A DNA stretch of 64,000 nt from Paraescarpia echinospica (GCA_020002185.1 CM034536.1:16581680-16645679), one strand, 5' to 3'; shown: positions 11,401 to 23,107, numbered from the stretch's first letter. Numbers and translations: made by a program. The notes: generated by a model not told the origin, from the sequence alone.

Positions 11401-11639
11401 ACACATTTTCTAATAGCATATATTTATGAAAATTCCATCATAAAATAGTAAACAAAGTTTTGTTTATATCATTTGAACACATAAATGTTCTTATAATCAT
11501 GTTGCGTCGTGCAAATGACTGGCGGCATTACCGAGATAATAATAGTATATATTCAATGTATATGTTCTACTTGTCTCCAGCGCTTGGCAATGTTCTATTA
11601 ACTGACTAGTCTGTATTATTGTGGTTACAATGTAATGGT

Positions 11640-11937
11640 CTTATGAGGTCTCATTCTTTATATGCTGGCACTGAGGGTGGTCACTACCAGGGTCCTTGTC
11701 GTCCTCAGTGGTTCTTTTACGTCCCAAATTGAGACGGGACCTACATTAATGTGATCACCGAGCCACGAGGGATACACAGTCCCCAATTTTGAGAGCCAGA
11801 TTTTTACACCAAATATCATGCCTGCTCGGTCCAGGTTTCGAACTCAGAGCACTGGCATGCCAGGCGGATGTGCTAACCACTACACTAGCCACACTCTCTG
11901 TATAATTTTTTCTGCTGTTGGGATAAATAAAATGCAT
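11640..11937 (-). mobile_element. tRNA-derived SINE, left-arm copy
   Basis: On the minus strand a tRNA-like head is visible: TAGTGTAGTGGTTAGCAC (A-box-like) and, about 35 bases on, GAGTTCGAAACC (B box), then a roughly 200-base unrelated body. The same element is in the right arm at 23,372-23,640. The pol III internal promoter boxes are the basis for the call; the body family was not identified. Confidence 0.75.
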
Positions 11938-12152
11938 CCTTACCTTACCTAAAGATGGGAGGGTGTGTTTCTATATTTCATAAAAACCTTGGAGTAACAT
12001 ACACTATCGAGAGGGATGCGGGGGTACCAGCCCAGCCTGATCACAGTCCTTTCTTCTATATCATGAGCAGTCTTACTCCAAAACCACTATACTTTATCTT
12101 AGTCACATATTGAACATAAGTTGGGATAATGTCATTGTTTTTCATTTTACAG

Positions 12153-12326
12153 GTTAATGAAGAGGAGCTCAGCATGAAACTGCCGTAGAATAACATGTAT
12201 AGGGATCAGGGACGTACATGGTGGTATGCACCAACTACCCAAATTTACACTGGGGAGTCTAGAGGAATACTTATCCCAGTACGGAAAGAAGCTGGAGGAA
12301 AAGGGGAGGTCTTTATACAAAGAAAG
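12153..12326 (+). pseudogene. Exon-like segment of the SWIM/YqaJ-type gene, left-arm copy
   Basis: A segment bounded by a good acceptor (cattttacag) and donor (AAAG|gtgagt). Its translation starts VNEEELSMK and ends LEEK-x-x-SLYKER. The left copy has a TAG stop and a seven-base insertion near 12,210. The right-arm copy (22,941-23,107) is open throughout. The TLGSLEEYLSQCGKKLEEK stretch resembles the SAP-like segment before the SWIM finger in multicopy SWIM/YqaJ proteins of invertebrates. That resemblance is from memory and moderately certain. Confidence 0.55.
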
Positions 12327-12464
12327 GTGAGTTATCTTAACATTAAACTAAAAGGACTGTAGGATTAAAGATATATATGCGATTAACCACATGAGCTTAG
12401 TAGTTTGTACGTCCCTGTCAAACATGATACTGCCTCGATGAAATAATAGTTTTCTTTGTCAATG

Positions 12465-12637
12465 GATACCAGCAGGCTTATTTGTAAATTTATGTCTTAA
12501 AATGTAAGAACAAACATTCGAAACATAACAATAAATTATTCAGGATCAGTATTCTGGAATACCCTGCCTCATAAACTTAGAATACTCCTGACCATTAACC
12601 AGTTTAAAAGAAACCTAACAGCTCCTTACTCGTGAAT
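12465..12637 (+). mobile_element. LINE 3' coding tail in left arm
   Basis: The plus strand reads SGSVFWNTLPHKLRILL then INQFKRNLTAPYS and a stop. This is the usual C-terminal WN-x-LP...FKR-x-L signature of LINE ORF2. The right arm has the same tail in a longer open form (22,622-22,806, minus). It is a relic only. Confidence 0.6.
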
Positions 12638-13223
12638 TATTATTGATATTACATTATATATGTGTCTGAGTAAATATATATAGGTGAAGCACAATACTGG
12701 GCCAAAAAAGAGGACTGGACAACAAAAACAAAAAGTCTTAGATGGTAACCAAGATACATCTATACATAAAATTAAAGAAGATAAGATATCTTTACTCACT
12801 GTTATGTGGCGCAATGCCAAGTGAAGTTGATGATCTAAAATATGAGAATGTGAAACCTTTCAGAAAAAAAAAATTGCTTGACTGATGTATGCTAGTACCT
12901 CATCAGAATCCAACCAAGACTTTTAAAATGTTAAGAATGATCAGAGCACTTTGGACGTGAAATGGTGGACACTGTAACTTACGAAATGCACCACATTGTC
13001 CACAACCACAATTTTTTTTAAACAACAATAAACCGGCAAGATGCGTTTTTTTGTGTCTCTTCTTTCTTCATAGGCCTAAGATACAGCACAAATGTTATCA
13101 ACAGGAACTGTCTGCAAAGAAGCTGGTTATGGAATAAATATAGCGTAACTTACATGACACCAATTTGGCCCGGTATTGTTCGACTCCACAATTTTTTTAT
13201 ATAATGTACATTGTTTTCTTCAG

Positions 13224-13484
13224 GTTATTGCAGTATATGCGTACCACCACAGACAACACACAAGGAAAGTGGTTTGTGTCAGCTGTTATGTGGGCAGAGA
13301 TGAGGCAGTCTACCTCATAAAGTAGATGTGTCCATGAACAATGATGCGGTGGTGTAAGAAGCACAATGTGAATGTGGTGCTGGGCAGGGCCCTACAGCTC
13401 ACTGCAAACATGTTGCAGCAATTCTGTTCAGCCTGACACTACTGTCAGACAGGAACTATCTTGACAGAAGTGACATGTACACAG
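13224..13484 (+). pseudogene. SWIM zinc-finger exon
   Basis: Bounded by acceptor ttcttcag and donor ACACAG|gtaaga. The middle reads CECGAGQGPTAHCKHV followed by AAILFSL, matching the SWIM pattern C-x-C-x(n)-C-x-H. Upstream, in shifted frames, GKWFVSAVMWAEMRQS fits the sheet that precedes SWIM in this family. The end (TEVTCTQ) is again in another frame, so there are at least two indels plus a stop just before the finger. It lies just inside the centre from the left arm. SWIM fingers bind DNA or protein partners; in this family they precede a YqaJ-type nuclease. Confidence 0.75.
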
Positions 13485-13716
13485 GTAAGACGTTTAAAAA
13501 ACACGTATTTTCTGCATTCAGTGTACCATGTACAAATATTGGGGCAACTGTCAATGCACACAAAAATGGCATTTAGTTTATCCCAATTTTATACAAATAA
13601 GCTGGGTAGTTTCAAGAATGTGACATGCTCTTGTCAACATATCAGCAACAATAAATAAATGAAAGGGTTAAAATGCATATAAAATTCATAAATGTACACT
13701 TTGACTTGACCTGCAG

Positions 13717-13926
13717 GTCCTCCAGACGTTCCATCATGCTATACCTTTTAAAGAAACTCCTATCAAGTCCAGCAGATTACATGCAATTCGTGGGAAGGAC
13801 AATGCGGACCTTATATATGATCCTTGATCAGAGCAACTGCAGAACAACGACTCTACTCCAGACAGGTTCACTCTATTTGACGAAACAAATCTTACACAGC
13901 TTGTATTCCTTTTACAGACCAATTGA
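13717..13926 (+). pseudogene. Exon following SWIM (SWIM/YqaJ-type gene)
   Basis: Acceptor ctgcag, then VLQTFHHAIPFKETPIKSS and HAIRGKDNADLIYDP, after which a stop appears. These words are the linker seen between SWIM and YqaJ domains in multicopy invertebrate proteins (recognised from memory). It joins in frame with the TEVTCTQ end of the preceding exon. No clean donor was found; the exon probably ends near 13,926. Confidence 0.6.
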
Positions 13927-14029
13927 AAAATAGTTACTTGTCAAAACATGGGCATTAGTGCAGTCTCTGGCTTTATGTATAAAGCAAATAATACAATGTT
14001 GCTTATATCTCTACATATACATATTTCAG

Positions 14030-14146
14030 GAAAGTCAACCAATGCCAGTGATGCAGCTGTTCCCTCCTGCCAATCCACATGCCCTTGCCAACGACCACAA
14101 CTACTTGAAGTTAACTCCACAAGATCAGTACTTGAAAGATGAAATG
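14030..14146 (+). pseudogene. Linker exon of the SWIM/YqaJ-type gene
   Basis: Bounded by atatttcag and ATG|gttagt and fully open: QLFPPANPHALANDHNYL and LTPQDQYLKDEM. It reads on from the previous exon in the order expected for the family, just before the nuclease domain. It is one of the best preserved pieces of the gene. Confidence 0.6.
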
Positions 14147-14239
14147 GTTAGTTATTTCCATGCTTTTCAATTCAATATACATACATGCATCTGTATTTAC
14201 ACAATGTGCTCCATTGAAACAATGCATACGGTTACAATA

Positions 14240-14535
14240 GAGTGCATTGGCTCAGTGACTAGAACGTTGGACTCTCAATCAAGAGAACCCGGGTTCGAAT
14301 TCAGTGCTGCTGTGTTGAACCTTGGGCAAGTTCGTTCACTCTACGTTGCTCCAGTTCACTCAGCCGTATGAATGAGTATCTGGCTATAGACAGTGGTGGA
14401 TATTTGTGTACAAATAGCCTTTGTGCATTAATTGCGGCATGTCTGAAAGCTTCCCAGAGAAGTTGAGATGGTGCTCGATCAAACAAGTCTGCTAGGGAGT
14501 AAAGTGCTTTGAGCAGTCATCAGGACTGGATACTG
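14240..14535 (+). mobile_element. tRNA-derived SINE, second family, full copy
   Basis: The head reads TGGCTCAGTGACTAGAACG and, about 30 bases on, GGGTTCGAATTC (B box), a tRNA-like pol III promoter. The tail ends around AGTAAAGTGCTTTGAGCAG then TCAGGACTGGATA. A 5'-truncated copy with the same tail lies at 20,050-20,235. It is unrelated to the SINE in the arms. Confidence 0.75.
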
Positions 14536-15234
14536 CGTTATTATATAAGAGATTACTTTTTATAAACATTACATCGTTGCAGCACAGAGTCCAACTTACA
14601 AACCATTGTGCAATGCAGCTCTGAGCATTTCATTTGAAACTAAAATAAAACAAAATTAAAACTTGAAACAAAGAGGGGGTTTGTTGTATTGCAATTAATA
14701 TCAGACTAACTGGTGATAATACAACTATATAGCTTTTTTAAAGCTGCAATATCAGTTCGATTTTTATGCTCCTCGTTTTTCTGACTAATTTCCCAAAAAT
14801 CAAAGCTATCAAGTATCCACTATAATATCCTAGTTCATTGGTGCACTTGTGCTACTTCGTTTTGTTGAAATTAATAAACAAACTGCGAACTATTTTGAAT
14901 TTGGTTTTGAGTTGAAGGAGTCGAAACTAGCAACACTTACTTGGACATGCATCTGGAAGTGGAAACTTCATATAATAATATCGTGTTCGCGAATTTGGGC
15001 GAGACTGACCTCTGACCCTCAAGATTGGTGCCTTGATCAAGCCGTTTTTGTTGATAGTACAGTGTTCGCAAGTGTTTATACAACACGTTCTTATTTTATG
15101 GCATTTACGCCGGCGATGGGATGTTCCCGGACATATGCCACCGACTCAGCAAAAAATTGCCAAATTACGCAGACAACGACAGACAGTCAGTATTCGCGTC
15201 AGATGGTTTATTTGGGAAAAAACAGTATGGATTT
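14536..15234. other. Centre of giant element, no firm gene
   Basis: No firm gene. The stretch 15,100-15,240 reads open in more than one frame (for example MFPDICHRLSKKLPNYAD). It continues past the hAT-like MITE at 16,463, so it may be an exon cut by that insertion. I could not assign it to a family. Confidence 0.3.
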
Positions 15235-15242
15235 GTGGAACA

Positions 15243-16454
15243 CAGACCTGGGGCCGAGTACATTTTTATGAGTACTAGTACGAGTACTTTGACGATGGAC
15301 GAGTACGAGTACATTGCTAAAAGCTGAGTACGAGTACATTCTCACGAGTACGAGTACAAGTACATTTTTGTAAATATAAATATTAAATAATAACGTATCG
15401 TAAAATCGACAATTTAGTGGATCTCTCTGCAATGTAGGCATGTGGTATCACTGTCATGATATATCTAGGGGCAATATTGAGTCACCGACCAACTAGGCAC
15501 ACGTAAACCAATCATAAAATACGATTGACATTTGAGAAAAAAACTTAGCCAATCAAGTTGATATCTGTCTTTAATGATCACAAATGAGTGGGTAAAAGAG
15601 ACTGACCAGTGGATACCCCCAGCCAATCATTTGAACTTTGCTGGTTGTCTCCAGGTTAAGCATGTAAAAGAAAGCAACCAACAGGAGGATTTGTTACCTG
15701 GCACTGGCTACATGTCTTTGTTTAGCATTTCTCTTATCTCTGCTCCCTCAGTGCATGTTCTCTCTGACCTAGACTATCATGTCACATGGCTTCACTGGTG
15801 TCACACTAAGTTGGCACCGGATTATATTAGTGTAGGGTGACTTCTGACTTGAGCCACCTTACTTCTACAGAGGAAGACTGGCAGTTCTTGTTCTTAGCAG
15901 TTAGCACTGTTGGCCAGTGCCAAGTGGCATGGTCTCCAGACTACATTAAATGCATTCCCTGTCTAACAGGTGGGTTAACTGCTACTAGTAGTTGGCTCTT
16001 TATGGACATCCTGGTGGCTTGATTAAACTGTTTTATGGCCTGAACTGATAGCCTACAATTATTGTTTGCTTAACAGGGTGTTTCTGACTGGGGAAAGATG
16101 CTGCCTGTTGCCATGTTAGGGTATCATAGTCATGGACTCATGGCTATCAGAGAATGAGGATGTACTATGTGTAGGGATGGCAAGGTGGCATTCTATGTGA
16201 AATAACAAAGTATTTAAAAAAATAGTTGAGCATTTCAATATTTCAGGAAAGTTTGATTTTATAACTGCAAATAAATTAATTGTTCCCAGTATATATTGAG
16301 AAAGTACTCAGATGTACTCGTAATGTACTCGTAAAATCTGAGTACAATGAGTATGAGTACGAGTACATGACCCATAAGTTTTATGAGTACGAGTACGAGT
16401 ACTTCAAAAATGTACTCGAGTACACGAGTACCGAGTACTTCCGCCCCAGGTCTG
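15243..16454. mobile_element. hAT-like non-autonomous element (MITE)
   Basis: The ends are inverted copies of CAGACCTGGGGC, flanked by a perfect 8-bp target duplication GTGGAACA (15,235-15,242 and 16,455-16,462). An 8-bp duplication and a CAG-starting end fit the hAT superfamily. Just inside each end is an array of GAGTAC/GTACTC units (15,256-15,362 and 16,304-16,440) that could pair. The interior shows no transposase. Part of it (15,806-16,075) recurs at about 18,500-18,760. Confidence 0.85.
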
Positions 16455-16462
16455 GTGGAACA

Positions 16463-17870
16463 ACATAACTCACAAAAGAAAGAGCTGGAGTAAGACTAAG
16501 AACAGATGCTGCGTTCGCAAAACTTCTTCTAGAGAAGTTAGTAATTTCAAAGTAGTCAGCTTGAGCCACGCATATTTATTCGTATGAATATAATATTATG
16601 TTGCTTATTATGTTCACAAAACCACCACCCCTCAATACTGTGAACATTTCCATAACAATAGCATGTAGGCCTTCGTAACATGTATCGATAGCTTGCGACT
16701 GATTTATGTGAGAGAGCAGAGAAGTACCGTTACAATACAAAGAATTGCAGCCCATGTTTTGTTAAGTTACAAATCCTCTTGTACATGTAAATTATAGAAG
16801 TTCTGTTTTAGTTGTTTTTTATTTTGGTCTTTCAATTTATCAATAACATGCATTTGGTAATTTATACGTCTACATTCATACCTTTTGTAGAAAAATGTTG
16901 TAAATGTTGTTTTCCGTTTCATTTAATTAATTCACTTCATCTCACTTTGCGCGATTCAATTTAAATACAGTCAGGGTTGACAGCTAAGTTTCTGACAGGA
17001 CAGTTTACAAATTGTTTGCACGTTGATGACACTTAAGCCACAGAGGCTTCGCTTCAAGTAACATACTTTCCCAGTCAGAAACCTATAGTTAATAACCACA
17101 GTTGCAAGTAGTTGAAAGGCCGTAATAATTTTTGTTTGTTAAATCAAGCCAGGAAATCCATAATATAATGCCTTTGTTGCTCTCATAAGAGACACGACGA
17201 ACTGCTGGAATCTTCTTCTAAAGACTTACAGTGACTCAGCCAGCCTTTAGACAAGTGTAGCCAGCTTCCAGTGGCACCTTGCAGTCCAGCTAAAGAACAA
17301 AGGGGATATTGATCATTGAACAATAACAGGTGGTAATCCACCCTCTGAGTAAACAGTAGAACTTTGTGGATACTGCCAGGGGTTCACCCACTGCCAGCCA
17401 AATGTCCTCCTAATTAATTAGCAGTGTTAGATTAATGACACATTGAGACCACAACTAAGGCATTGGGTATTTTGCATGGTTTACTATTGAATTCATAAAA
17501 CTTTGTTTCGTTGAACTGTCAGTGAAAAATTGCAAAACTTTTTATTTATTTTATATTTTTCGAATAAAATTAGTTTGACTTTATTTCCTGTAACCTTCTT
17601 TCCAGCCCATCTGTGTTCTACCTGTACTTAGTTAATAAGTTGACACTTGTAAATTGTCTAGTTGTTTGTTATGTACTACACTTTTACAATATATATACAA
17701 TAATAACTTTGCCACTCTCATATCATTGTAATTGTTTCACAACTGGGCAAATGACCTTTTCACTCGCGAGTGCTGGGCAAATGACATTTGGGCAACATAT
17801 GTTTACCTGTTAATGAAATAAAAAAGTTTACAAGTTACATACCACACACATATGTAATATTATATATATA
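16463..17870. other. Non-coding centre
   Basis: AT-rich, with no convincing coding or RNA gene. The stretch 17,200-17,430 has the texture of the MITE interior repeats, but I could not define ends. Confidence 0.4.
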
Positions 17871-17872
17871 TT

Positions 17873-19062
17873 GACGGGTAGTAGTGCTGTCCCGCATATT
17901 TTGTCACATCCTAGCCCGCTGCCCGCCCCACCCCACAGTAACTTGGCCCGCAACCCGCCCCGCAGTAATTAGTCAAAAGTCAGCCCGCACCTGCCCCGCA
18001 GCCCACAAAAGATGACATGGAATCATTAAAAATATATCATCTTTATTAATCATTGTTGTTTACAATATTAACAAATGCAAGGCGCTGGGTGACAACCATG
18101 TCATACTTGGAATTCCATCTCTAAGACAAATAGAACCATTGTCATTATAATGTAAATGCCCGAAGGTGATAAGCAGACCTGGGGCAAAGTAAAGGTACGA
18201 GTACAAATTTTAACGTATTTAAAAATTATTAATTAATCTAATTGATATAATTCAGCACAAGTGAATATGCGATGGCACACTGCTGGCATTCATTTCAGTG
18301 GCATCCTATGATCTTATAATCTATTTGCCATTGTACTGCATGAACATGAGTTGTTCAAAGGGTGAGTCTGGTGCACAAAGGCAGTGTTACAATTTGCCAT
18401 CTGCTGATATTAGAAGTTTGCAATTTATATTTTCTGATCGTAGACTACTGATTGTTGAGAGGATTTTTACATGTCCATATAACAGGCTCAAAATCCCCTC
18501 TGGACCAGACTACTGGCACCGGATAATACTAGTGTAGAAGGCAGTTTGACTTGAGCCATCTGACTTCTACAGAGGAAGACTGACAGTTCTTGTTCTTAGC
18601 AGTTAGCACTGTCAGCCAGTGCCAAGTGGCAGAGTCTCCTGTCTCCACATATCAAAGGCATTTCCTGTCTAATTAGTGGTGTAACTGCTCTTTATGGACA
18701 TCCTGGTGGCTTAATTACACAAACAGATTGATGGCCTGAAGTGATACTTCCATCTGGAAGAAGCCACTAATCACACCTGCCTGAAGCTGGCAAGGCAGGC
18801 CAGCACATGTTATCATAACACTGTTTAAACACAAACAAAAGGGCAATCTGGTAATCCCCTATTAACTAGCTCAAAGAATGTCCCACCTTTGAGTAACTGG
18901 TGACCATTAATGAGTTACAAAAATCAGCCCACAGTAGCCCACATGTAGAAATTACTAGCCAGCAGACCGCCCCGCCCAAATTGAAACTTAACCCGCACCG
19001 CACTGCAACAACAACAACAAATCCAGCCCACGGGCCAAAACCCGCCCCGCGCAGGGCTTTAA
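17873..19062. repeat. Possible non-autonomous element with CCCGC-rich ends
   Basis: Two CCCGC/GCCCG-rich islands, 17,880-18,012 and 18,925-19,062, bracket about 0.9 kb of normal composition. The outer edges (tagtgctgtcccgc and, inverted, taaagccctgcgc) resemble an imperfect terminal inverted repeat in AT-rich flanks. Inside, near 18,178, is another agacctggggc hAT-like end, and at 18,500-18,760 a copy of the MITE interior. This looks like an element with another inserted in it; ends and target duplication were not secured. Confidence 0.4.
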
Positions 19063-20049
19063 TATATATAAATCATAGCATAATAATTGGAAGATATGCA
19101 AACATATGTGATTGGGTTTAACAATTATGTTTTATTCTGACTAATCTTAGGGTACTTACACCATCTTTGGTTGATAAGGCTTTTGTGAAACTTTCAATTA
19201 CATTATACATTTAATTTGCAGTTAAATTTGTTAACATAATGGTCTATTTATTTAATTTGGAATATTTATGTTGCAAACATAAATTCGTATATACAGTGCA
19301 AGTATATTCCATTAGCACCCCCTCCCCCGTCTTCCGATATCACCACTCCAGCCAAGCGGCTGAAGTTATAGTTATGGCGGCTCAGTAGCGCCAAAATTTA
19401 GACTACACCATTTGGTTCGGCCAGGCTCAATTTCTGGATCCACCCCTGTATGTGAATGTGTTGTTTGTCTGCATGAGGATTTTGCAGTAATGGGTGTCCT
19501 CTTTTAAATTGCATATTGTTGTTAGAAATGCATGTGAATTAAAGTAAAGACAATGTAAAGTACAACCATTTTATTGAAACTATTTGATAAGATTGACTAC
19601 AAAATTATGAAAAGCACAATACAACTACAGGTACAATCACTGCACTTGATGTGTATAATGTAATAATTTTTAATATCACATACACATCACATGCACATAA
19701 TATGCAAAGCAACAATAGAAACAAAAATTAGGAAGAGGTTGAAAAAATGTCAGGTACATATAAAAAACAAACAGTTATTTTATCATGATTCTTTGTTGCA
19801 AAAAAACAACACTACCGCGTAGTTAGTACATGTGATATCAAATGCTAGTTGTAGTTTATACATGCCTTATATGTTTACAACTGACAAAACAAAATTAGTG
19901 ACTAAACAATGATGTGTATTTAAAAAAAAAATTAATACCCATAAAATGTAAACCAATGAGAAAAAATTACTTACAAAGATGTTTAGTTGAACTTAAAATA
20001 GTGACTAGACTAGACAGGGTCATCCCTATGTGACTGAGAATTACATATA
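19063..20049. other. Non-coding centre
   Basis: AT-rich sequence without a gene. The bases at 19,305-19,450 (runs of C, then ggatccacccctgta) look like the end of another small element. Confidence 0.35.
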
Positions 20050-20235
20050 CAATCACTACATGCTACATTGCTCCAGTTTACTCAGCTGTATGAAGAGTAC
20101 CTGCTACAGACAGTGGTGGATAGTCTTCGCATATTAATTTCAGCTTAATGCTTCCCAAGTCAAGATGGTGTTTTCGATTTAACAGGTCTGCCAGGGAGCC
20201 AGTAAAGTGCTTTGAGCAATCCTGAGGACTGGATA
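20050..20235 (+). mobile_element. tRNA-derived SINE, second family, 5'-truncated copy
   Basis: Shares the 3' body and tail of 14,340-14,535 (ACAGTGGTGGATA and GTAAAGTGCTTTGAGCA then GAGGACTGGATAG) but lacks the tRNA-like head. Confidence 0.65.
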
Positions 20236-20759
20236 GTATACAATATCAAAACTAACCTTACTCAAATGTTGTTTAATTATCATGAGAAATGAAAATGTAA
20301 TGTAAATTATTTGTGAAAACATAAAACAGTGATAAAAAAAGAATAATTTAGAAAGATGAGACATGGCATGAAAAATATATAACAGTCCTCATGATTCATA
20401 GATAATTTAAACAAGTAAAATGCTGCTGTCAGTGTATCAACAGACTGTTGCTGAAAAATGTAAAAAGGCTTTCAATACCATTACTTCATCACAAACTTGT
20501 GTTGTACATAACAAGTGCCTGGTGTATGTTGCAAGAACTCAGCTGGCTGCCACTGACTATCAGCAACACAAAGACAATGAAACCCTACCACTGTAACCAT
20601 ACTGGATAATTCATGTATTTTTTCATGGACACTGGTAAAAGTTATAGTTGAATTGAATAAAAATACCTTGTATTATTGACTTTTGATAAATGTGTCGTCA
20701 CATATAAAAATATCATACATGTCAGAGCCATGCTAATTGTCATTTTTTCTCCGGTATAG

Positions 20760-20870
20760 GTAGATGCAGATGTACAGCAAAAAGTCAGGAAGCTGGTATG
20801 CAGTACTATCAAAGATAACGATGTAGTTCACCGAAGAATGCTCGACACTGAACCTCTCTCACAGCGTTGA
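20760..20870 (+). pseudogene. Possible YqaJ-side exon of the SWIM gene
   Basis: After a pyrimidine-rich acceptor (ttctccggtatag) the frame reads VDADVQQKVRKLVCSTIKDN before a stop. In the related family this type of stretch follows the YLKDEM linker and leads into the YqaJ nuclease. A following stretch in another frame (SLHSYVEQPAFYIGF) could be nuclease remnant. The exon lies 6.6 kb from the preceding exon, a gap filled by small elements. Assignment is tentative. Confidence 0.4.
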
Positions 20871-22084
20871 AAGTTGTTGCCCGAAGACTCATGCCATAAC
20901 TGCCAGACCCTGGCACCCACCGTTCCATCACCAATTGCAGAGCTAATCAGGCGTCACTTCATTCTTATGTCGAGCAACCTGCATTCTACATTGGTTTCCA
21001 GTCAGTCAAGCTAACTGACTGATCTGGAAGCCAGTGTAACCCCTTGGCACTGGGGAATCTGTCATGGATGCAACTCACGACACAATTGGGATCACTCGGT
21101 GGACATTCACATGACAAACTGTTAATATGCAGCATATTGCATGGCTGTAGAATCTTGTCCGAGATCCTGGACATACAACTGCCCAGTATGCCATATTAAC
21201 TTGGAGAGCTAGTAGTACTAAGCACACTAGTTCAATCTCCTGTAAAGAAAAACATATATTCAGTAAACAAAAACAGGCATCATAGTAGTGTTGGGAGGAA
21301 ATAATTATGGAGTTGTTCATTGTCATAATCAGTAAATATAAAATCATGTTTCATGTATGATCTGCAGCATTTCACAAGAAAAAAGGCAGCAAGAAATGTT
21401 ATACTACAGCTGCATCTATACATGTTGATATCTTACTTCTTAGGAACAGTCAGTGTTTACCGGGTGGAGAAAGGGGGTGGGTTGATACAGCATGCAGATA
21501 TTAGTGGATTATGCTATTTTTCAAAACGGTGACAAATTTTAACTATTTTTCTTTACTACGTGTTCATTGTCATTACAGCAATTTTAAAGTGTTCAATTTC
21601 ATTACAATGACGCTTGATTTTAGTCAATATTATAGACTGATTTTTTAATTCTGCTAATCAGTAAAGTGCATTTATATATATATATATTTTTTCAGTATAT
21701 AAATTCATGTAACTGTCCGCCATGTGTAACTACTACACATATCCATGTTGTTTGACATTTTAAGCCTGAGGTTTAATGGTCATGGTGAATGTTGGAAATG
21801 ACAAAATGAGGTGTATTTTCTAACAGTGTATTTTCCTCGTCAAGTATTCAAAGGTTCATAATATGTATGTCTACCTTCTTCAAGAATGAATCATTTATTT
21901 TATAAATTTATTTTAGGGTCATCGCCATATGCTAAATACTTTTTAAAGGTGTATTAATATGTCTTTGTTGATACACTGGGTATAATATACAAGTGCAGAA
22001 GTCAACCTAGTTTTTCATGTCCAAGATGTTATTATTAAAATGTGTATGAAAACAAATGTATATTTAAATGTGCACATTAAAATA
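20871..22084. other. Non-coding or decayed coding stretch
   Basis: No clear gene. Decayed nuclease exons may be hidden here, but no YqaJ catalytic motif (a GTPDG-like or VEVK-like word) could be read on either strand. Confidence 0.35.
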
Positions 22085-22621
22085 TTGGTGTCCTGTAACT
22101 TACGCTATTATTTACTCCATAACAAGCTTCTTTGTGGACAGTTCCTGTTGATAACATTTGTGCTGTACCTTAGGCCCATGAAGAAAGAAGAGACACACAA
22201 AAAATGCATCCTGCCTGTTTACTGTTGTTTAAAAAAAGTGTGGTTGTGGACAATGTGGTGGATAACGTAAGTTACAGTGTCCACCATTTCACGTCCAGAG
22301 TGCTCTGATTATTCTTAACATTTTAAAAGTCTTGGTTTCTGATGAGGTACTAGCATACATCAGTCAAGCAAATTTTGATTTCTGAAGTGTTTCACATTCT
22401 CATAATTTCATACCATGTAACTTACATCATGAACTTCACTTGGCATTGCGCCACATAAAAGCGAGTAAAGATATCTTATTTTCTTTAATTTTAGGTGTAG
22501 ATGAATTTTGGTTACCGTCTAAGACATTGTTTTTGCTGTCCAGTCCTCTTTTGGCCCAGTATTGTGCTTCACCTATATATATTTACCCAGACACATATAT
22601 AATGTAATATAAATAATAATT

Positions 22622-22806
22622 CACGAGTAAGGAGCTGTTAGGTTTCTTTTAAACTGGTTAATGGTCAGGAGTATTCTAAGTTTATGAAGTAGGGTATTCC
22701 AGAATACTGGTCCTGAATAATTTATTGTTAGGTTTCGAATGTTTGTTCTTACATTTAACACATCTAAATTTGCCAAACCTCTTACAAATAAGCCTGCTGG
22801 TATCCA
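22622..22806 (-). mobile_element. LINE 3' coding tail in right arm
   Basis: Open on the minus strand: LFVRGLANLDVLNVRTNIRN then YSGPVFWNTLLHKLRIL and FKRNLTAPYS, the C-terminal signature of a LINE ORF2. The left-arm copy has lost part of it. Confidence 0.65.
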
Positions 22807-22940
22807 TTGACAAAGAAAACTATTATTTCATCAAGGCAGTATCATATTTGCCAGGGACGTACAAACTACTAAGCTCATATGGTTATTCGCATTTACCTTT
22901 AATCCTACAGTCCTTTTAGTTTAATGTTAAGATAACTCAC

Positions 22941-23107
22941 CTTTCTTTGTATAGAGACTTGCTCTTTTCCTCCAGCTTCTTTCCGCATTGGGATAAGTAT
23001 TCCTCTAGACTCCCCAGTGTAAATTTGGGTAGTTGGTGCATACCACCATGCACGTCCCTATACATGTTATACTGCGGCATTTTCATGCTGAGCTCCTCTT
23101 CATTAAC
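22941..23107 (-). CDS. Exon of the SWIM/YqaJ-type gene, right-arm copy
   Basis: Same exon as 12,153-12,326 but open from acceptor to donor (cattttacag before, gtgagt after). It encodes about 55 residues beginning VNEEELSMKMPQYNMYRD and including LPKFTLGSLEEYLSQCGKKL. The matching downstream exons are present only on the left side, so this copy has no partner. Confidence 0.5.

Larger units (their letters stand above)
8926..13165 (+). repeat. Left long inverted-repeat arm
   Basis: This arm matches the reverse complement of 35,344-37,599 (left 8,926-11,418) and of 22,085-24,289 (left 11,419-13,165). In a 186-base sample (left 10,582-10,767 against right 35,998-36,183) I count 11 differences. 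The arm contains subterminal short repeats, a tRNA-derived SINE (about 11,640-11,937), an exon-like segment (12,153-12,326) and a LINE tail (about 12,465-12,637), all shared with the right arm. They were therefore present before the arms were duplicated or last homogenised. Confidence 0.85.

Noticed and set aside
14240..14310. Genuine tRNA gene
   Set aside because: A and B boxes are present, but the acceptor stem does not close and the same body recurs at 20 kb, so it is a SINE head.
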